From G963674505 sp964575975 (lineage in GTDB: Bacteria; Desulfobacterota; Desulfobacteria; Desulfobacterales; SKZT01), in NCBI GenBank assembly GCA_964575975.1, contig CAZNTU010000098.1, positions 1 to 19,583 on the forward strand: a stretch of DNA of 19,583 nucleotides, written 5' to 3'. Shown piece after piece: positions 7,431-14,201 of the stretch. The notes under the pieces were generated by a model. It ran no database searches. It was given only the letters and a program-made list of their open reading frames with translations, and was not told the DNA's origin. The position numbers and the translations under genes were made by a program. How positions within the stretch are numbered: position 1 is the stretch's first letter; every line of letters begins with the position of its first letter.

Positions 7431-10400
7431 TACTGCTGGATTTCCGCCGGATCGACCGTGCCTTTGATCTCGGCGATCCAGTCCATGAAGTGGAGGCCTT
7501 GTTCGAATTTCAACTTGGCCATCCTGATGTTGACCTGGCCTTCCGACAAAAGCCCTCTCATGTGCTCCACGGCGCTTTCCAGCTTGTCCCCCATCACTCC
7601 GAATTCGGGATCGAAGGCCATTTCCACGTAATGCTTGCCGCTTACCGCCGCTCGAACGCCAAACGCCTCGGCTTTGTGCTTTTTCATCAGTCCCATGATC
7701 GCGTAGGATTCCCTCGTCGTGACAGGATAATGTTCCTTGCGCCAAACGAGCGGCCTTTCGGGATCGATCGTCGCGCCATCGTCCGAATCTTCGGGAATAT
7801 CGAGTTGGTGGATTTCGGATACGATACCGTCTTTCTCGGCGACGGCGAGCACGACCGAAGCTCCCTCCGGAAGCTCGAAAGGCCCGTCGTAGACCCCGCC
7901 ATGGGTTTTCGGGCTGGAACCGTCCGTCGTGTACCGTACGGGGGCTTCGGGGGCCGAGACCAGTTCGACCATTTTCCGGTTGTTTTGGTTGAAAATCCTG
8001 GATTTCAAGGTGATCGCGTTCTTCCAGACCACGGGCGAGCCGTTTTCATGAAGGCCATTCGAGTCCACGCATAGAAACGAGACCTTCAGTTCCTTGACCT
8101 TGAAGGCTTTCGGGTCCTCGATTTTCATCGAGCCCGGAGTCACTCCTTCTCCGTACTCGAAGAAAAGCTTGTCTCCGTGTACCGGAGTCAGGCGCAACAT
8201 GGAAGTCCCGTCGGATTCGTCGCGGGAAAGCAACTGCACCAATACGTCGGTCTGGGGTTTGGGAAACGGCGGCTTTTCCACGTAGGCCCCGTCCTCCCGC
8301 CACTGGTCCTCGTGTACGAGCTTGTCCTTCAGGCGGTCCAGCGCGTCGGGATGATGCCAAGGCCATTTGGTGTTCATCGCGGCGCGCTTTTTGATTTCTG
8401 ACCAGGGCATGACCTTCTGGGTGAAAAGACGCTGCTCGCATTTTTTTCGGAACGAGTCGCCCTCGACATCCTCCGTGAATTTCTGCTTTTGCTTGAGAGT
8501 CTCTCGTATTTGTTTTTCCCCGTTGTAGCGGTTGTCCGTGAAATTCATCAGGAAATCCATGGTGTACAGTTTTTCCATGTGGGGAAAGACCAGGGTCGTG
8601 AAAGTTTCGCGGCAGGCGGACAGGAGTTGGAAGCGGTATTCGTCGACGAGTCCCTCGGCCCTGATTCTTTGAGGGTCGTTCGGGGGGACTTGGTCGGCGT
8701 CCATTTCCTTCGTTATGGATGTGATGCCCTTGAACTCGGCGGCTCGGGAGACGAGATTCTCGATCATGCTCTTTCTCCCGGTCAAGAACAGGATGCGGTT
8801 TTTGTATTCCTGGTCGCTGTGGAAAGCTTCCAGTTCGGGGGACAGACCGCCGGATTCGTGGGGAAGGCAGACGGCGAGAAGGACCCTGTCCGGTCTTACG
8901 TCGATTTCGTCGATGGGCGGGAAGACTTGGACATGCTGATAGCAATCCCGGGCTTCCGGCTGGAAAAGGGCTTCAAGATAGTTCCTGAGTTCCTTGAGGC
9001 ACGATTCGCGGTTGTAGGACTCGGCCCTCGTTTTCAAGTCGGCCACGAGGTTTTTCACGTTTTTGAAAAAGAGCTTTCCGTCCTTTGTTTCATGGATGTA
9101 CCACGCCGTCGTGAAAAGGCGGGAAAAGACGATCTTTTTCAACGAACTCAAGTCCCTTCCGGGCGCGCAGAGACATGAGACGATATCGGGTACGGAAAGG
9201 CCGAGAACGGCGTTGGGAATGTTGGCAAGGGAGGAGACGAAAAGAAGCTTCGCGGTGTCCTGCGCGTCGGTGGTTTCGAGTTGGGAATCGATCGTTTCTG
9301 CGACGGATTCCCCGCCCGAGGCGATATCGTGCGCAATGGCGTTTTCCAGCGATGTATTGATTCCTGTGATTTCGGTGAGTGTCGCGCTGTGGTTCAAATC
9401 GAGGTCGTAAGGATGGATCAACAGCCTTTTTTGCGCCGCTTTCGTCGCATAGAGCCTCGAAACGACCACTCGCATGAGCCGGATCAGCCCGCGAGTCTGC
9501 TGGAACCCGGGATTTTCCCGAAACCTGGCGTACAGGTCCCGGATGGAAAAATGAAACGGATACGATTCGACGATTCGACGCACGTACTGCTCTGGCGAGG
9601 CGTTGGTCAAATCCATTTGCCGGGCGTCCTTCACCGCCTGGGCGTAGGCTTCGGCGACGGGTTTGATTTCTTCCGGGGCCGGCAATGTTTCGAAAAGGCG
9701 CGTCCGGAGGATGTGGTAGACCTCGTCGGTGTTCATTCCCACGGGCTCCAGCCGTATGGCGCTTCTGTTCACCTCGTTTTCGAAATTGGTCAGCGCCTTG
9801 ATCAGCCTTTGCGATCCGCCTTCCCATGTCGCTTTCAAATCGGATACGATGACGCATGCGTTCTGGAGTTCGGGTTTGTCGACGGCGATCAAAAGGTTGG
9901 AAAGCGCGGTCGCCGTGACGGTGGAAAGATTCGAGTCGCCGATGGTCCTGGCTTCCGCATGTTCGAAATAGAAAGGTAGTTCGTCGATGAGGATAAGGAG
10001 CGGTTCGCCTTTCAACAAATTAATCCAGGAAGTCGGGCCGGGGGCGGTGAGCGGACTGTAAAAGTCGTTGAACAACTCCTTTTTTCCAAGTTGTTCCGCT
10101 ATGGCGCCCCACATGCCGTATTTCGCGTCCGTTTCCCGACCGGAAAAGCCGACCACCCGGATTTTTCCCGGAACGCCTCTCCCTTGATCGCCCATTATTT
10201 TCTTCCGCAAATCAGGACGCTTCGCCAACAGTCCCAAAGCGATCATGCTGTGGGTCTTGCCTCCGCCCATGGCCTGGGTTAAAAGATACACTCCTTGGTC
10301 GGATTTTCCCGCGAAGCGTTCGAAAGCCCCGGAAACAAGGCGATTGATGCCGTCGGTGAAATAGTTTTCCTCGAAAAAGACATCGCTGTCGATTCTATCG

Positions 10401-10492
10401 TGAACGAGATCGGAAAGTTCGAGTACCGTATCTCTTCGGCTTGCGTCGAATACGCTTTTCCGCGGAACACAAAGCTGCTCAAGAGTCTTCAT
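7430..10492 (-). CDS. DUF499 AAA+-type ATPase, first gene of the defence operon
   Basis: The 1020-residue protein is a DUF499 (COG1483) ATPase. Walker A is QAMGGGKT (73-80), preceded by FTDGINRLVSGAFERF, and Walker B is LLILIDE (165-171). GMNTDEVYHILRTRLF and PFHFSIRDLYARFRENPGFQQTRG are typical downstream segments. Near residues 850-890 there is a small beta-rich stretch, RYTTDGSSPKTHGGVYDGPF, like the chitobiase C-terminal domain (CHB_HEX_C), followed by a helical end. The start ATG 10492 is chosen over the upstream in-frame ATG at 10537 because GGAG lies 8-9 nt before it and MKTLEQLCVPRKSVFDASRRD is the conserved beginning. It is the promoter-proximal gene, and its stop codon overlaps the next start. 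The motor presumably uses ATP to sense or remodel DNA or to drive complex assembly; this is inferred. Confidence 0.93.
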   Translation of the reverse strand: MKTLEQLCVPRKSVFDASRRDTVLELSDLVHDRIDSDVFFEENYFTDGINRLVSGAFERFAGKSDQGVYLLTQAMGGGKTHSMIALGLLAKRPDLRKKIMGDQGRGVPGKIRVVGFSGRETDAKYGMWGAIAEQLGKKELFNDFYSPLTAPGPTSWINLLKGEPLLILIDELPFYFEHAEARTIGDSNLSTVTATALSNLLIAVDKPELQNACVIVSDLKATWEGGSQRLIKALTNFENEVNRSAIRLEPVGMNTDEVYHILRTRLFETLPAPEEIKPVAEAYAQAVKDARQMDLTNASPEQYVRRIVESYPFHFSIRDLYARFRENPGFQQTRGLIRLMRVVVSRLYATKAAQKRLLIHPYDLDLNHSATLTEITGINTSLENAIAHDIASGGESVAETIDSQLETTDAQDTAKLLFVSSLANIPNAVLGLSVPDIVSCLCAPGRDLSSLKKIVFSRLFTTAWYIHETKDGKLFFKNVKNLVADLKTRAESYNRESCLKELRNYLEALFQPEARDCYQHVQVFPPIDEIDVRPDRVLLAVCLPHESGGLSPELEAFHSDQEYKNRILFLTGRKSMIENLVSRAAEFKGITSITKEMDADQVPPNDPQRIRAEGLVDEYRFQLLSACRETFTTLVFPHMEKLYTMDFLMNFTDNRYNGEKQIRETLKQKQKFTEDVEGDSFRKKCEQRLFTQKVMPWSEIKKRAAMNTKWPWHHPDALDRLKDKLVHEDQWREDGAYVEKPPFPKPQTDVLVQLLSRDESDGTSMLRLTPVHGDKLFFEYGEGVTPGSMKIEDPKAFKVKELKVSFLCVDSNGLHENGSPVVWKNAITLKSRIFNQNNRKMVELVSAPEAPVRYTTDGSSPKTHGGVYDGPFELPEGASVVLAVAEKDGIVSEIHQLDIPEDSDDGATIDPERPLVWRKEHYPVTTRESYAIMGLMKKHKAEAFGVRAAVSGKHYVEMAFDPEFGVMGDKLESAVEHMRGLLSEGQVNIRMAKLKFEQGLHFMDWIAEIKGTVDPAEIQQ

Positions 10493-10837
10493 AGTCGTCA
10501 CTCCGATTCGGGTTGCAAATTTCGGCCTCAATATCATGTTTTTCGCAGATGGCGCAACGGTTTTGAACTTGGCTTCAGTAAAATTTCATATACATAGACT
10601 CGCCGGGGTTTGGTTTTAACATCGACCATTCGAGATACGTGAATGGGGTCACACCTTGATTTGTGATTAGAGCGCAAGTTGACATTATGCAAGGTTATCG
10701 ACAATTCGCCAACCATTCGCTTCTCCCGACACTGAGGTCTACGCATTCGCTTCGCCCCCGGCGCCGGTGAGCTTGTCGTTGGCGGCCAGTTGCATGGAAA
10801 ACCACCAGCAAATTGAATTGGAATGAAACTGCCGACA
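10493..10837. other. Divergent intergenic region between DUF499 operon and RelE/HigB-type toxin
   Basis: There is no supported gene here; the open frames are short or lie antisense to the toxin. The DUF499 promoter must lie in or near this stretch on the minus strand, but I see only weak candidates (a TTGCGC followed 18 nt on by TATTGA on that strand). The 67-bp repeat copy A lies inside (10646-10712). Confidence 0.5.
10646..10712 (+). repeat. 67-bp dispersed repeat, copy A
   Basis: The stretch from GGGTCACACCTTGATTTG to GACAATTCGCCAA aligns almost without gaps to 17972-18039 (copy B), with roughly three quarters of bases identical by eye. Shared blocks include ATTTG.GATTAG, CAAGTTG, ATGCA and TTCGCCAA. 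It lies upstream of the toxin-antitoxin pair at 10873, and copy B lies upstream of the pair at 18149. Confidence 0.6.
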
Positions 10838-10866
10838 TTGACGACCAGTAACATATATGTTACCAT
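10838..10866 (+). promoter_or_regulatory. Promoter with 16-bp palindromic operator for the toxin-antitoxin pair
   Basis: GTAACATATATGTTAC (10848-10863) is a perfect 16-bp palindrome. A TTGACG -35 (10838-10843) is separated by 17 bp from TACCAT (10861-10866) as a possible -10, so the palindrome fills the spacer and overlaps the -10. This is the expected layout for autorepression by the HTH antitoxin. Transcription from this -10 would begin at or next to the toxin ATG (10873), which has no Shine-Dalgarno, so the toxin message may be leaderless. Confidence 0.6.
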
Positions 10867-10872
10867 AATCCG

Positions 10873-11193
10873 ATGAAAGTTCTGGAATACATAAGGGAAG
10901 ACGGTTCCAGCCCGTACAGGAAATGGTTTGACGGCTTGAACCCTAACGCCGCCGCGAAAGTAACCGTAGCGAAAGCGCGCTTGGAATCGGGAAACGTCTC
11001 CAATATCAAGTGGTTTTCCGGCATCGGAGAATATAGAATCGACTGGGGTCCCGGCTACAGGATCTATTTGGCTCGAGAAGGCGGCCGGCTCATTATATTG
11101 CTGGGCGGCGGAACGAAGAAAAATCAACAAAACGATATCGACCGGGCTATGGAACTTTACAAAGAGTACAAAGAACGTAAAAAGCAACAGTAG
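10873..11193 (+). CDS. RelE/ParE-superfamily toxin (HigB-like, phage Gp49/HI1419 type)
   Basis: The 106-residue protein matches the addiction-module killer family (PF05973-like): LEYIREDGSSPYRKWFDGL at the N-terminus, AAAKVTVAKARLESGN in the middle helix, and EYRIDWGPGYRIYLAREGGRLIILL in the beta sheet, ending in KKNQQNDIDRAMELYKEYK. Such toxins are ribosome-dependent mRNA endonucleases in characterised relatives. The toxin precedes the antitoxin, as in HigBA and HI1419/HI1420 modules, with 12 bp between them. It seems intact at usual length. It is divergent from the DUF499 operon, beginning 380 bp from that operon's first start codon. Confidence 0.9.
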   Translation: MKVLEYIREDGSSPYRKWFDGLNPNAAAKVTVAKARLESGNVSNIKWFSGIGEYRIDWGPGYRIYLAREGGRLIILLGGGTKKNQQNDIDRAMELYKEYKERKKQQ

Positions 11194-11205
11194 AAGGAAA
11201 CAAAG

Positions 11206-11532
11206 ATGGCCGAAATTGCAAGAGACTACAAAGAAACGGTTGAGAATCGGATTCGCCGCGATCCCGCGTTCGCTTCATCCTTGCTTGACGAGGCGGTTTC
11301 TCTCTTTCTCAACGGAGAGCCGGCCACCGCGAGAATCGTATTGCGAGACCTTGTAAACGCGACGGTGGGCTTCGAAAAGCTCGCCATTGAAACGGACAGA
11401 CCGAGCAAGAGTCTGCATCGCATGCTGTCCGCCTCCGGAAATCCTACAATGAACAATTTAACCTCAATAATAAACATATTGCGCAAAAATCTTAACGTGG
11501 ATATCGTGGTTCGCACGGTACCCTGCCATTGA
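11206..11532 (+). CDS. HTH antitoxin of the HI1420 type, partner of the upstream toxin
   Basis: The 108-residue protein has the layout of HI1420-type addiction-module antidotes. An N-terminal helical part (RRDPAFASSLLDEAVSLFLNG) is followed by a Cro/CI-like helix-turn-helix: ARIVLRDLVNATVGFEKLA, then the recognition region RPSKSLHRMLSASGNPTMNN and LTSIINILRKNLNVDI. AAGGAAAC lies about 8 nt before ATG 11206. It is expected to neutralise the 10873 toxin and to repress the operon by binding the palindrome at 10848-10863. The unusual point is a short C-terminal tail with CH at the end, possibly a slightly altered terminus. Confidence 0.87.
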   Translation: MAEIARDYKETVENRIRRDPAFASSLLDEAVSLFLNGEPATARIVLRDLVNATVGFEKLAIETDRPSKSLHRMLSASGNPTMNNLTSIINILRKNLNVDIVVRTVPCH

Positions 11533-12061
11533 GGTTGGTCGGCGTGACGCATCCGTTGGGGATAGACCGTAGAGGCATCAAACAATTCCGCGTGCCGAGG
11601 AAAAAAATAAAAGCATAAAAGCGGCGCATGCGAGGAATCAGCCAAAGCAGCGCTCGAAAAAACAAATTGCCGAACGAGAGTAAAAGAGAACATCATGATA
11701 GGGGACGTTATGTTACGAGCGGTATGAAATTAGGGTTACGGGTTACGGGATTGCCGGGAAAGGCATCCTTTAGTAGCATTGCCGGTCCTTCAAAGGCCGA
11801 CCAGCGGCGTTCTTGTTGGAAGACGGGCAAACCGCGAACGATCCGACGGACGAGATCATCGTCAAACTTTTGTAAATTGCGTTTTGCACGTTCGGAACGA
11901 ACGTCCGCCATCGCGGCTGCCCGACGGATGAGGGCTTTACGCGCGGCCTCAATGGATACAACTTGATTTGTGGATCCAAAATTGTTAAAAAAATGGATAG
12001 AGAATTCGGAGAAAAGAATCACGTAAACGAAGCAAACGAAAACCTCAAAGGGTATGAAACA
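11533..12061. other. Non-coding stretch with element copy E1 and short direct repeats
   Basis: No convincing gene is visible between the antitoxin stop and the MazE-like start. The stretch contains the palindromic element at 11701-11906 and a small tandem GGTTACG repeat near 11734-11748 inside it. A minus-strand open frame over 11708-12022 has no family signature that I recognise. Confidence 0.5.
11701..11906. mobile_element. About 206-bp palindrome-ended element, copy E1 (MITE-like)
   Basis: The right end carries a perfect hairpin, ACGTTCG-GAA-CGAACGT (11888-11904). The left end, GGGGACGTTATGTTACGAGCG, is an imperfect inverted copy of the right end (about 16 of 20 positions). The element shares ordered motifs with 17748-17957: ATGAAATT, GGAAAGG(C/T)ATCCTT about 57-60 bp in, a CAAAG.CCG block, and a right end of (T/G)GCGTTT(T/C)GCAC followed by the hairpin. 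No transposase lies inside, so it would be non-autonomous. Confidence 0.55.
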
Positions 12062-12307
12062 ATGGAAACACCGATATCATTGCCCGACAAATTGTTCATT
12101 AGAGCGGAAGAATATGCAAAGGAACACGGCCTTTCCAGAAACGAACTGTATGCCAAGGCAGTAAGTGCGTATATAATGAGGAAGAACAAAAAAGATAGAG
12201 AACAGATCGTCCGGAAAATCAATGAAATTTGCGAAAATATTGATACGTCGTTGAATCCGCAAATGAGAGCGGCGGCCAAGCGTATTTTATCGAGTTCGGA
12301 ATGGTAA
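12062..12307 (+). CDS. mazE: MazE-like ribbon-helix-helix antitoxin
   Basis: The 81-residue protein begins METPISLPDKLFIRAEEYAKEHG and continues SRNELYAKAVSAYIMRK, a ribbon-helix-helix DNA-binding pattern, then an acidic/basic helical tail ending in NPQMRAAAKRILSSSEW that would bind the toxin. ATG 12062 has AAAGGG about 9 nt upstream; the frame is open further back to 11963, but that extension has no family character. The 3' end overlaps the MazF start by 7 bp, the normal arrangement. Because the toxin is truncated, this antitoxin may be an orphan retained as a repressor or as protection against a related MazF elsewhere (inference). Confidence 0.82.
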   Translation: METPISLPDKLFIRAEEYAKEHGLSRNELYAKAVSAYIMRKNKKDREQIVRKINEICENIDTSLNPQMRAAAKRILSSSEW

Positions 12308-12555
12308 AAATCAATCGAGGGGAAATATGGTGGGCCGATCTCGGTGAGCCGATGGGTTCCGAACCATCCTTGAGGCGACCTGTGCTAATCGTTCAGGAAA
12401 ACCATTTCAATCAAAGCAGACTGGCGACAGTTATAGTTCCAAGCATTGTTGATGGAAGAGGTAGAGTATGGCTTGGGATTGATACTCGGATTGAACTGAT
12501 TTGGGAAGCCGCAGTCTTCACGATCTTCCTTTTTTGTCTTCCCGCAAAGGGATGA
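12301..12555 (+). pseudogene. mazF: MazF endoribonuclease toxin, C-terminally truncated
   Basis: Residues 1-49 are a clear MazF/PemK N-terminus: NRGEIWWADLGEPMGSEPS, then RRPVLIVQENHFN and RLATVIVPSI. After that the sequence (from about 12448) loses all similarity and ends in a hydrophobic unrelated tail, AAVFTIFLFCLPAKG. The normal second half, including the segment that usually reads like VSQVxTxDKxRL and completes the dimer and active site, is missing. The toxin should therefore be inactive. The 7-bp overlap with the antitoxin gene shows the original operon was intact. The following DNA carries a GGGGACGTCCCC palindrome and other gene scraps, suggesting a deletion or replacement event. Confidence 0.8.
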
Positions 12556-12556
12556 A

Positions 12557-12649
12557 ATGATAGGGGACGTCCCCCATCACGAAATCGTCCCGTTCGGTCG
12601 GCTGACGATGGAAGACGTTCGAAAGATCGCTGAAAAAGAGCTAAGTTGA
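12557..12649 (+). pseudogene. 30-codon ORF, possible C-terminal scrap of an AAA+ (Clp-like) protein
   Basis: ATG 12557 is preceded by AAAGGG, and the frame gives a 30-residue peptide whose core HHEIVPFGRLTMEDVRKIAE resembles the (D)EIVxFxPLTxEDLRKI segment at the end of ClpB/ClpC AAA+ domains. The first codons are part of ATGATAGGGGACGT, a 14-bp sequence also found at 11695-11708, followed here by a GGGGACGTCCCC palindrome (12563-12574). It is probably a leftover 3' end fused to a repeat. A real micropeptide cannot be excluded. Confidence 0.35.
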
Positions 12650-12653
12650 ATTT

Positions 12654-13680
12654 TTACTCGCCGTTTGCTTTTTTGTCCGCCTTTTCAGGCTTCGTCGCCT
12701 GGCGCGGGAACATCAGGACGAGGGGAACGACGCACAGAAAAAGTCCGCCCAAAAACCACGCGGTGTCGTTGTACGCCATCATAATGGCTTGGCGTTTCAC
12801 CAACGCGAGCACCAAGGCCATCCGGGCGTGGACCGCATCGGCCGGGGGGAGCCCCGACCGGCTAAGAACCGCGTATAGGGTTTTCCGGTAATCGAGATAG
12901 GCCGGATTGAAGAGGCTGACGTTTTGCCCCAGGTAGAGTCTGTGCGCCTGCTCGCCTCTGGCCACCAGCGTCGCCACGAGAGCGTATCCGATGTTGCCGC
13001 CGATTGCGCCTCGCGAGGGTGAACAGACTGGTGGCGTCGGTCATGTCGGACCGGTTCACGGTGCTCAGGGAAACCGTGCTCACGGTGACGAACACGAAAG
13101 GAAGGCCGGTTCCCATGATCAGGAGCATGGGAACGAGGGTGGAATACCCGGCTTGCAGCGACAAATGCGCAAGGCTGTAGAAGGACCAGAGGACGACCGC
13201 CGCTCCGGCGAGCATCAGCGCGCGGGCGTCCACGTAGCGATAGAGAATTCCCGCGACCGGCATGGCGATCATGAGCATGACCGCCCGAGGGGCCAGCACG
13301 AGACCGGCCTGATAGGCGGAGTAGCCCAGAAGTTCCTGGGTGAACTGGGGAAGGATGAAGGTGGTGCCGAACAGGGCGATGCCGAATATCAGGCCAATGA
13401 CCGATCCCAGCGAAAGAGGGACGTTGCGCAGCACGCGGAAGTTTATCACCGGTTCGGCCGTCTTCATCTCCCAGACCATGAGGGTCAGAGTGGAGAAGAT
13501 ACAGAATACGGAACCCAGGACGATCATGCGCGAATCGAACCAGTTTTTCTCCTGGCCCCGTTCCAGCACGACCTGCATGGTCGTCAGGGTCGCCGCCAGC
13601 AGCAGGATGCCGAACCAGTCGACGGACTTGACTCCTCTGCGCAGGTTGGCTGGATCGCTCAGGAACGACGCCACCAGGAC
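12654..13680 (-). pseudogene. DHA2-family multidrug transporter (EmrB/QacA type), 5'-truncated and frameshifted
   Basis: Two minus-strand frames together give the second half of a 14-TM major facilitator. The first part (13674 down to about 13010) includes SVDWFGILLLAATLTTMQVV, LERGQEKNWFDSR, transmembrane segments such as LGSVIGLIFGIALFGTTFI, and TDATSLFTLARR. At about 13005 one extra base shifts the frame; the other frame continues IGGNIGYALVATLVARGEQ to the stop at 12654. The segment before SVDWFGI, normally about 190 residues with the first six helices, is absent, and the break coincides with the palindromic element beginning at 13682. The original protein exported drugs by proton antiport in the inner membrane; this copy should be dead. 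A sequencing error could explain the frameshift but not the truncation. Confidence 0.85.
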
Positions 13681-13681
13681 A

Positions 13682-13761
13682 GGGGACGTTCGATCCGAAC
13701 GTGCTTAACGAAGTTTCTTCGTTGTCGCTGGTTCTAAGGTACGCTCGGAACGAGTGTTCCC
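13682..13761. repeat. 80-bp element made of three hairpins with inverted ends
   Basis: Three stem-loops follow each other: ACGTTCG-ATC-CGAACGT (13686-13702, perfect), AACGAAG-TTT-CTTCGTT (13707-13723, perfect) and ACGCTCG-GAA-CGAGTGT (13741-13757, one mismatch). The outer ends GGGGACGTTCGATCCGAACG and the reverse complement of the right end agree at about 17 of 23 positions. The outer hairpins match those of the elements at 11701 and 17748. It abuts the truncated end of the drug transporter. Confidence 0.6.
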
Positions 13762-13876
13762 TATCCCTACTACAGACAACAGTTCGAAATATTCCTTCCG
13801 AAGTTTTTCCGTCGAGCGAAGAAGGCGATTCAAAAGACTGTGCTGTAAACTGCGACAAACACAAGACAGGAACCAT

Positions 13877-14068
13877 TCAATGCGCCAAAGACAGATTGGA
13901 AAAACCGGCGGGAAGAAACAAATGCTCGATATCCCGCCCCGGCGGATAAACGTTTTGGATGCCGTGCAAATAAAAAGGCTCGCCGGGGCGGGCGTCAGGA
14001 AGACAAAACCATGAAAGGGGTACGAACAGGACGAACAAGCGCCGGAACCCGTTTTTTTTGCTTGCCAT
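13877..14068 (-). CDS. Small hypothetical protein with possible signal peptide
   Basis: ATG 14068 has GGAAAG just upstream and opens a 63-residue frame. Its start, MASKKNGFRRLFVLFVPLSW, has a basic n-region and a short hydrophobic core like a signal peptide, with PDARPGEP as a possible cleavage neighbourhood. The rest (FYLHGIQNVYPPGRDIEHLF and on) matches nothing I know. It lies 133 bp downstream of the broken transglutaminase gene on the same strand and contains both arms of the GC-rich inverted repeat at 13933-13992. It may be a chance frame or the remaining 5' end of a secreted-protein gene. Confidence 0.28.
   Translation of the reverse strand: MASKKNGFRRLFVLFVPLSWFCLPDARPGEPFYLHGIQNVYPPGRDIEHLFLPAGFSNLSLAH
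13933..13992. repeat. 12-bp perfect GC-rich inverted repeat with 36-bp loop
   Basis: CCCGCCCCGGCG (13933-13944) and CGCCGGGGCGGG (13981-13992) are exactly complementary. No T-run follows the right arm on the plus strand, and none directly follows on the minus strand, so an intrinsic terminator is not well supported. It may be the ends of a small inserted element or a strong mRNA hairpin. Confidence 0.55.
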
Positions 14069-14201
14069 GTCACTTTCCGACAAGAATCGCGCCTCCGCTT
14101 TCCGGGTCCGGGAAACTCGCCCCCGCTCCCGGGCGAACGAGAAGGCCGTTTTTCGGGAAAGTCCTGCGGTTTTGCGATGCTCCCCGCATGGTCGTCTCCG
14201 A

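Noticed and set aside
1282..10492. DISARM assignment of the defence operon
   Set aside because: Although it has a methylase, a PLD-like domain and an SNF2 helicase, there is no drmA/drmB (DUF1998) gene, and DUF499, DUF3780 and DUF1156 mark a different module.
10534..11187. Minus-strand frame beginning with hydrophobic residues and overlapping the toxin
   Set aside because: It is antisense to the clear RelE/HigB-type toxin and has no family match or ribosome site.
11734..11748. GGTTACG tandem units looking like a telomere-type repeat
   Set aside because: Only about two units are present inside element E1, too few for any such function.
11708..12022. Minus-strand 104-codon frame over element E1
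   Set aside because: It has no recognisable family or ribosome site, and the related element E2 does not keep the frame.
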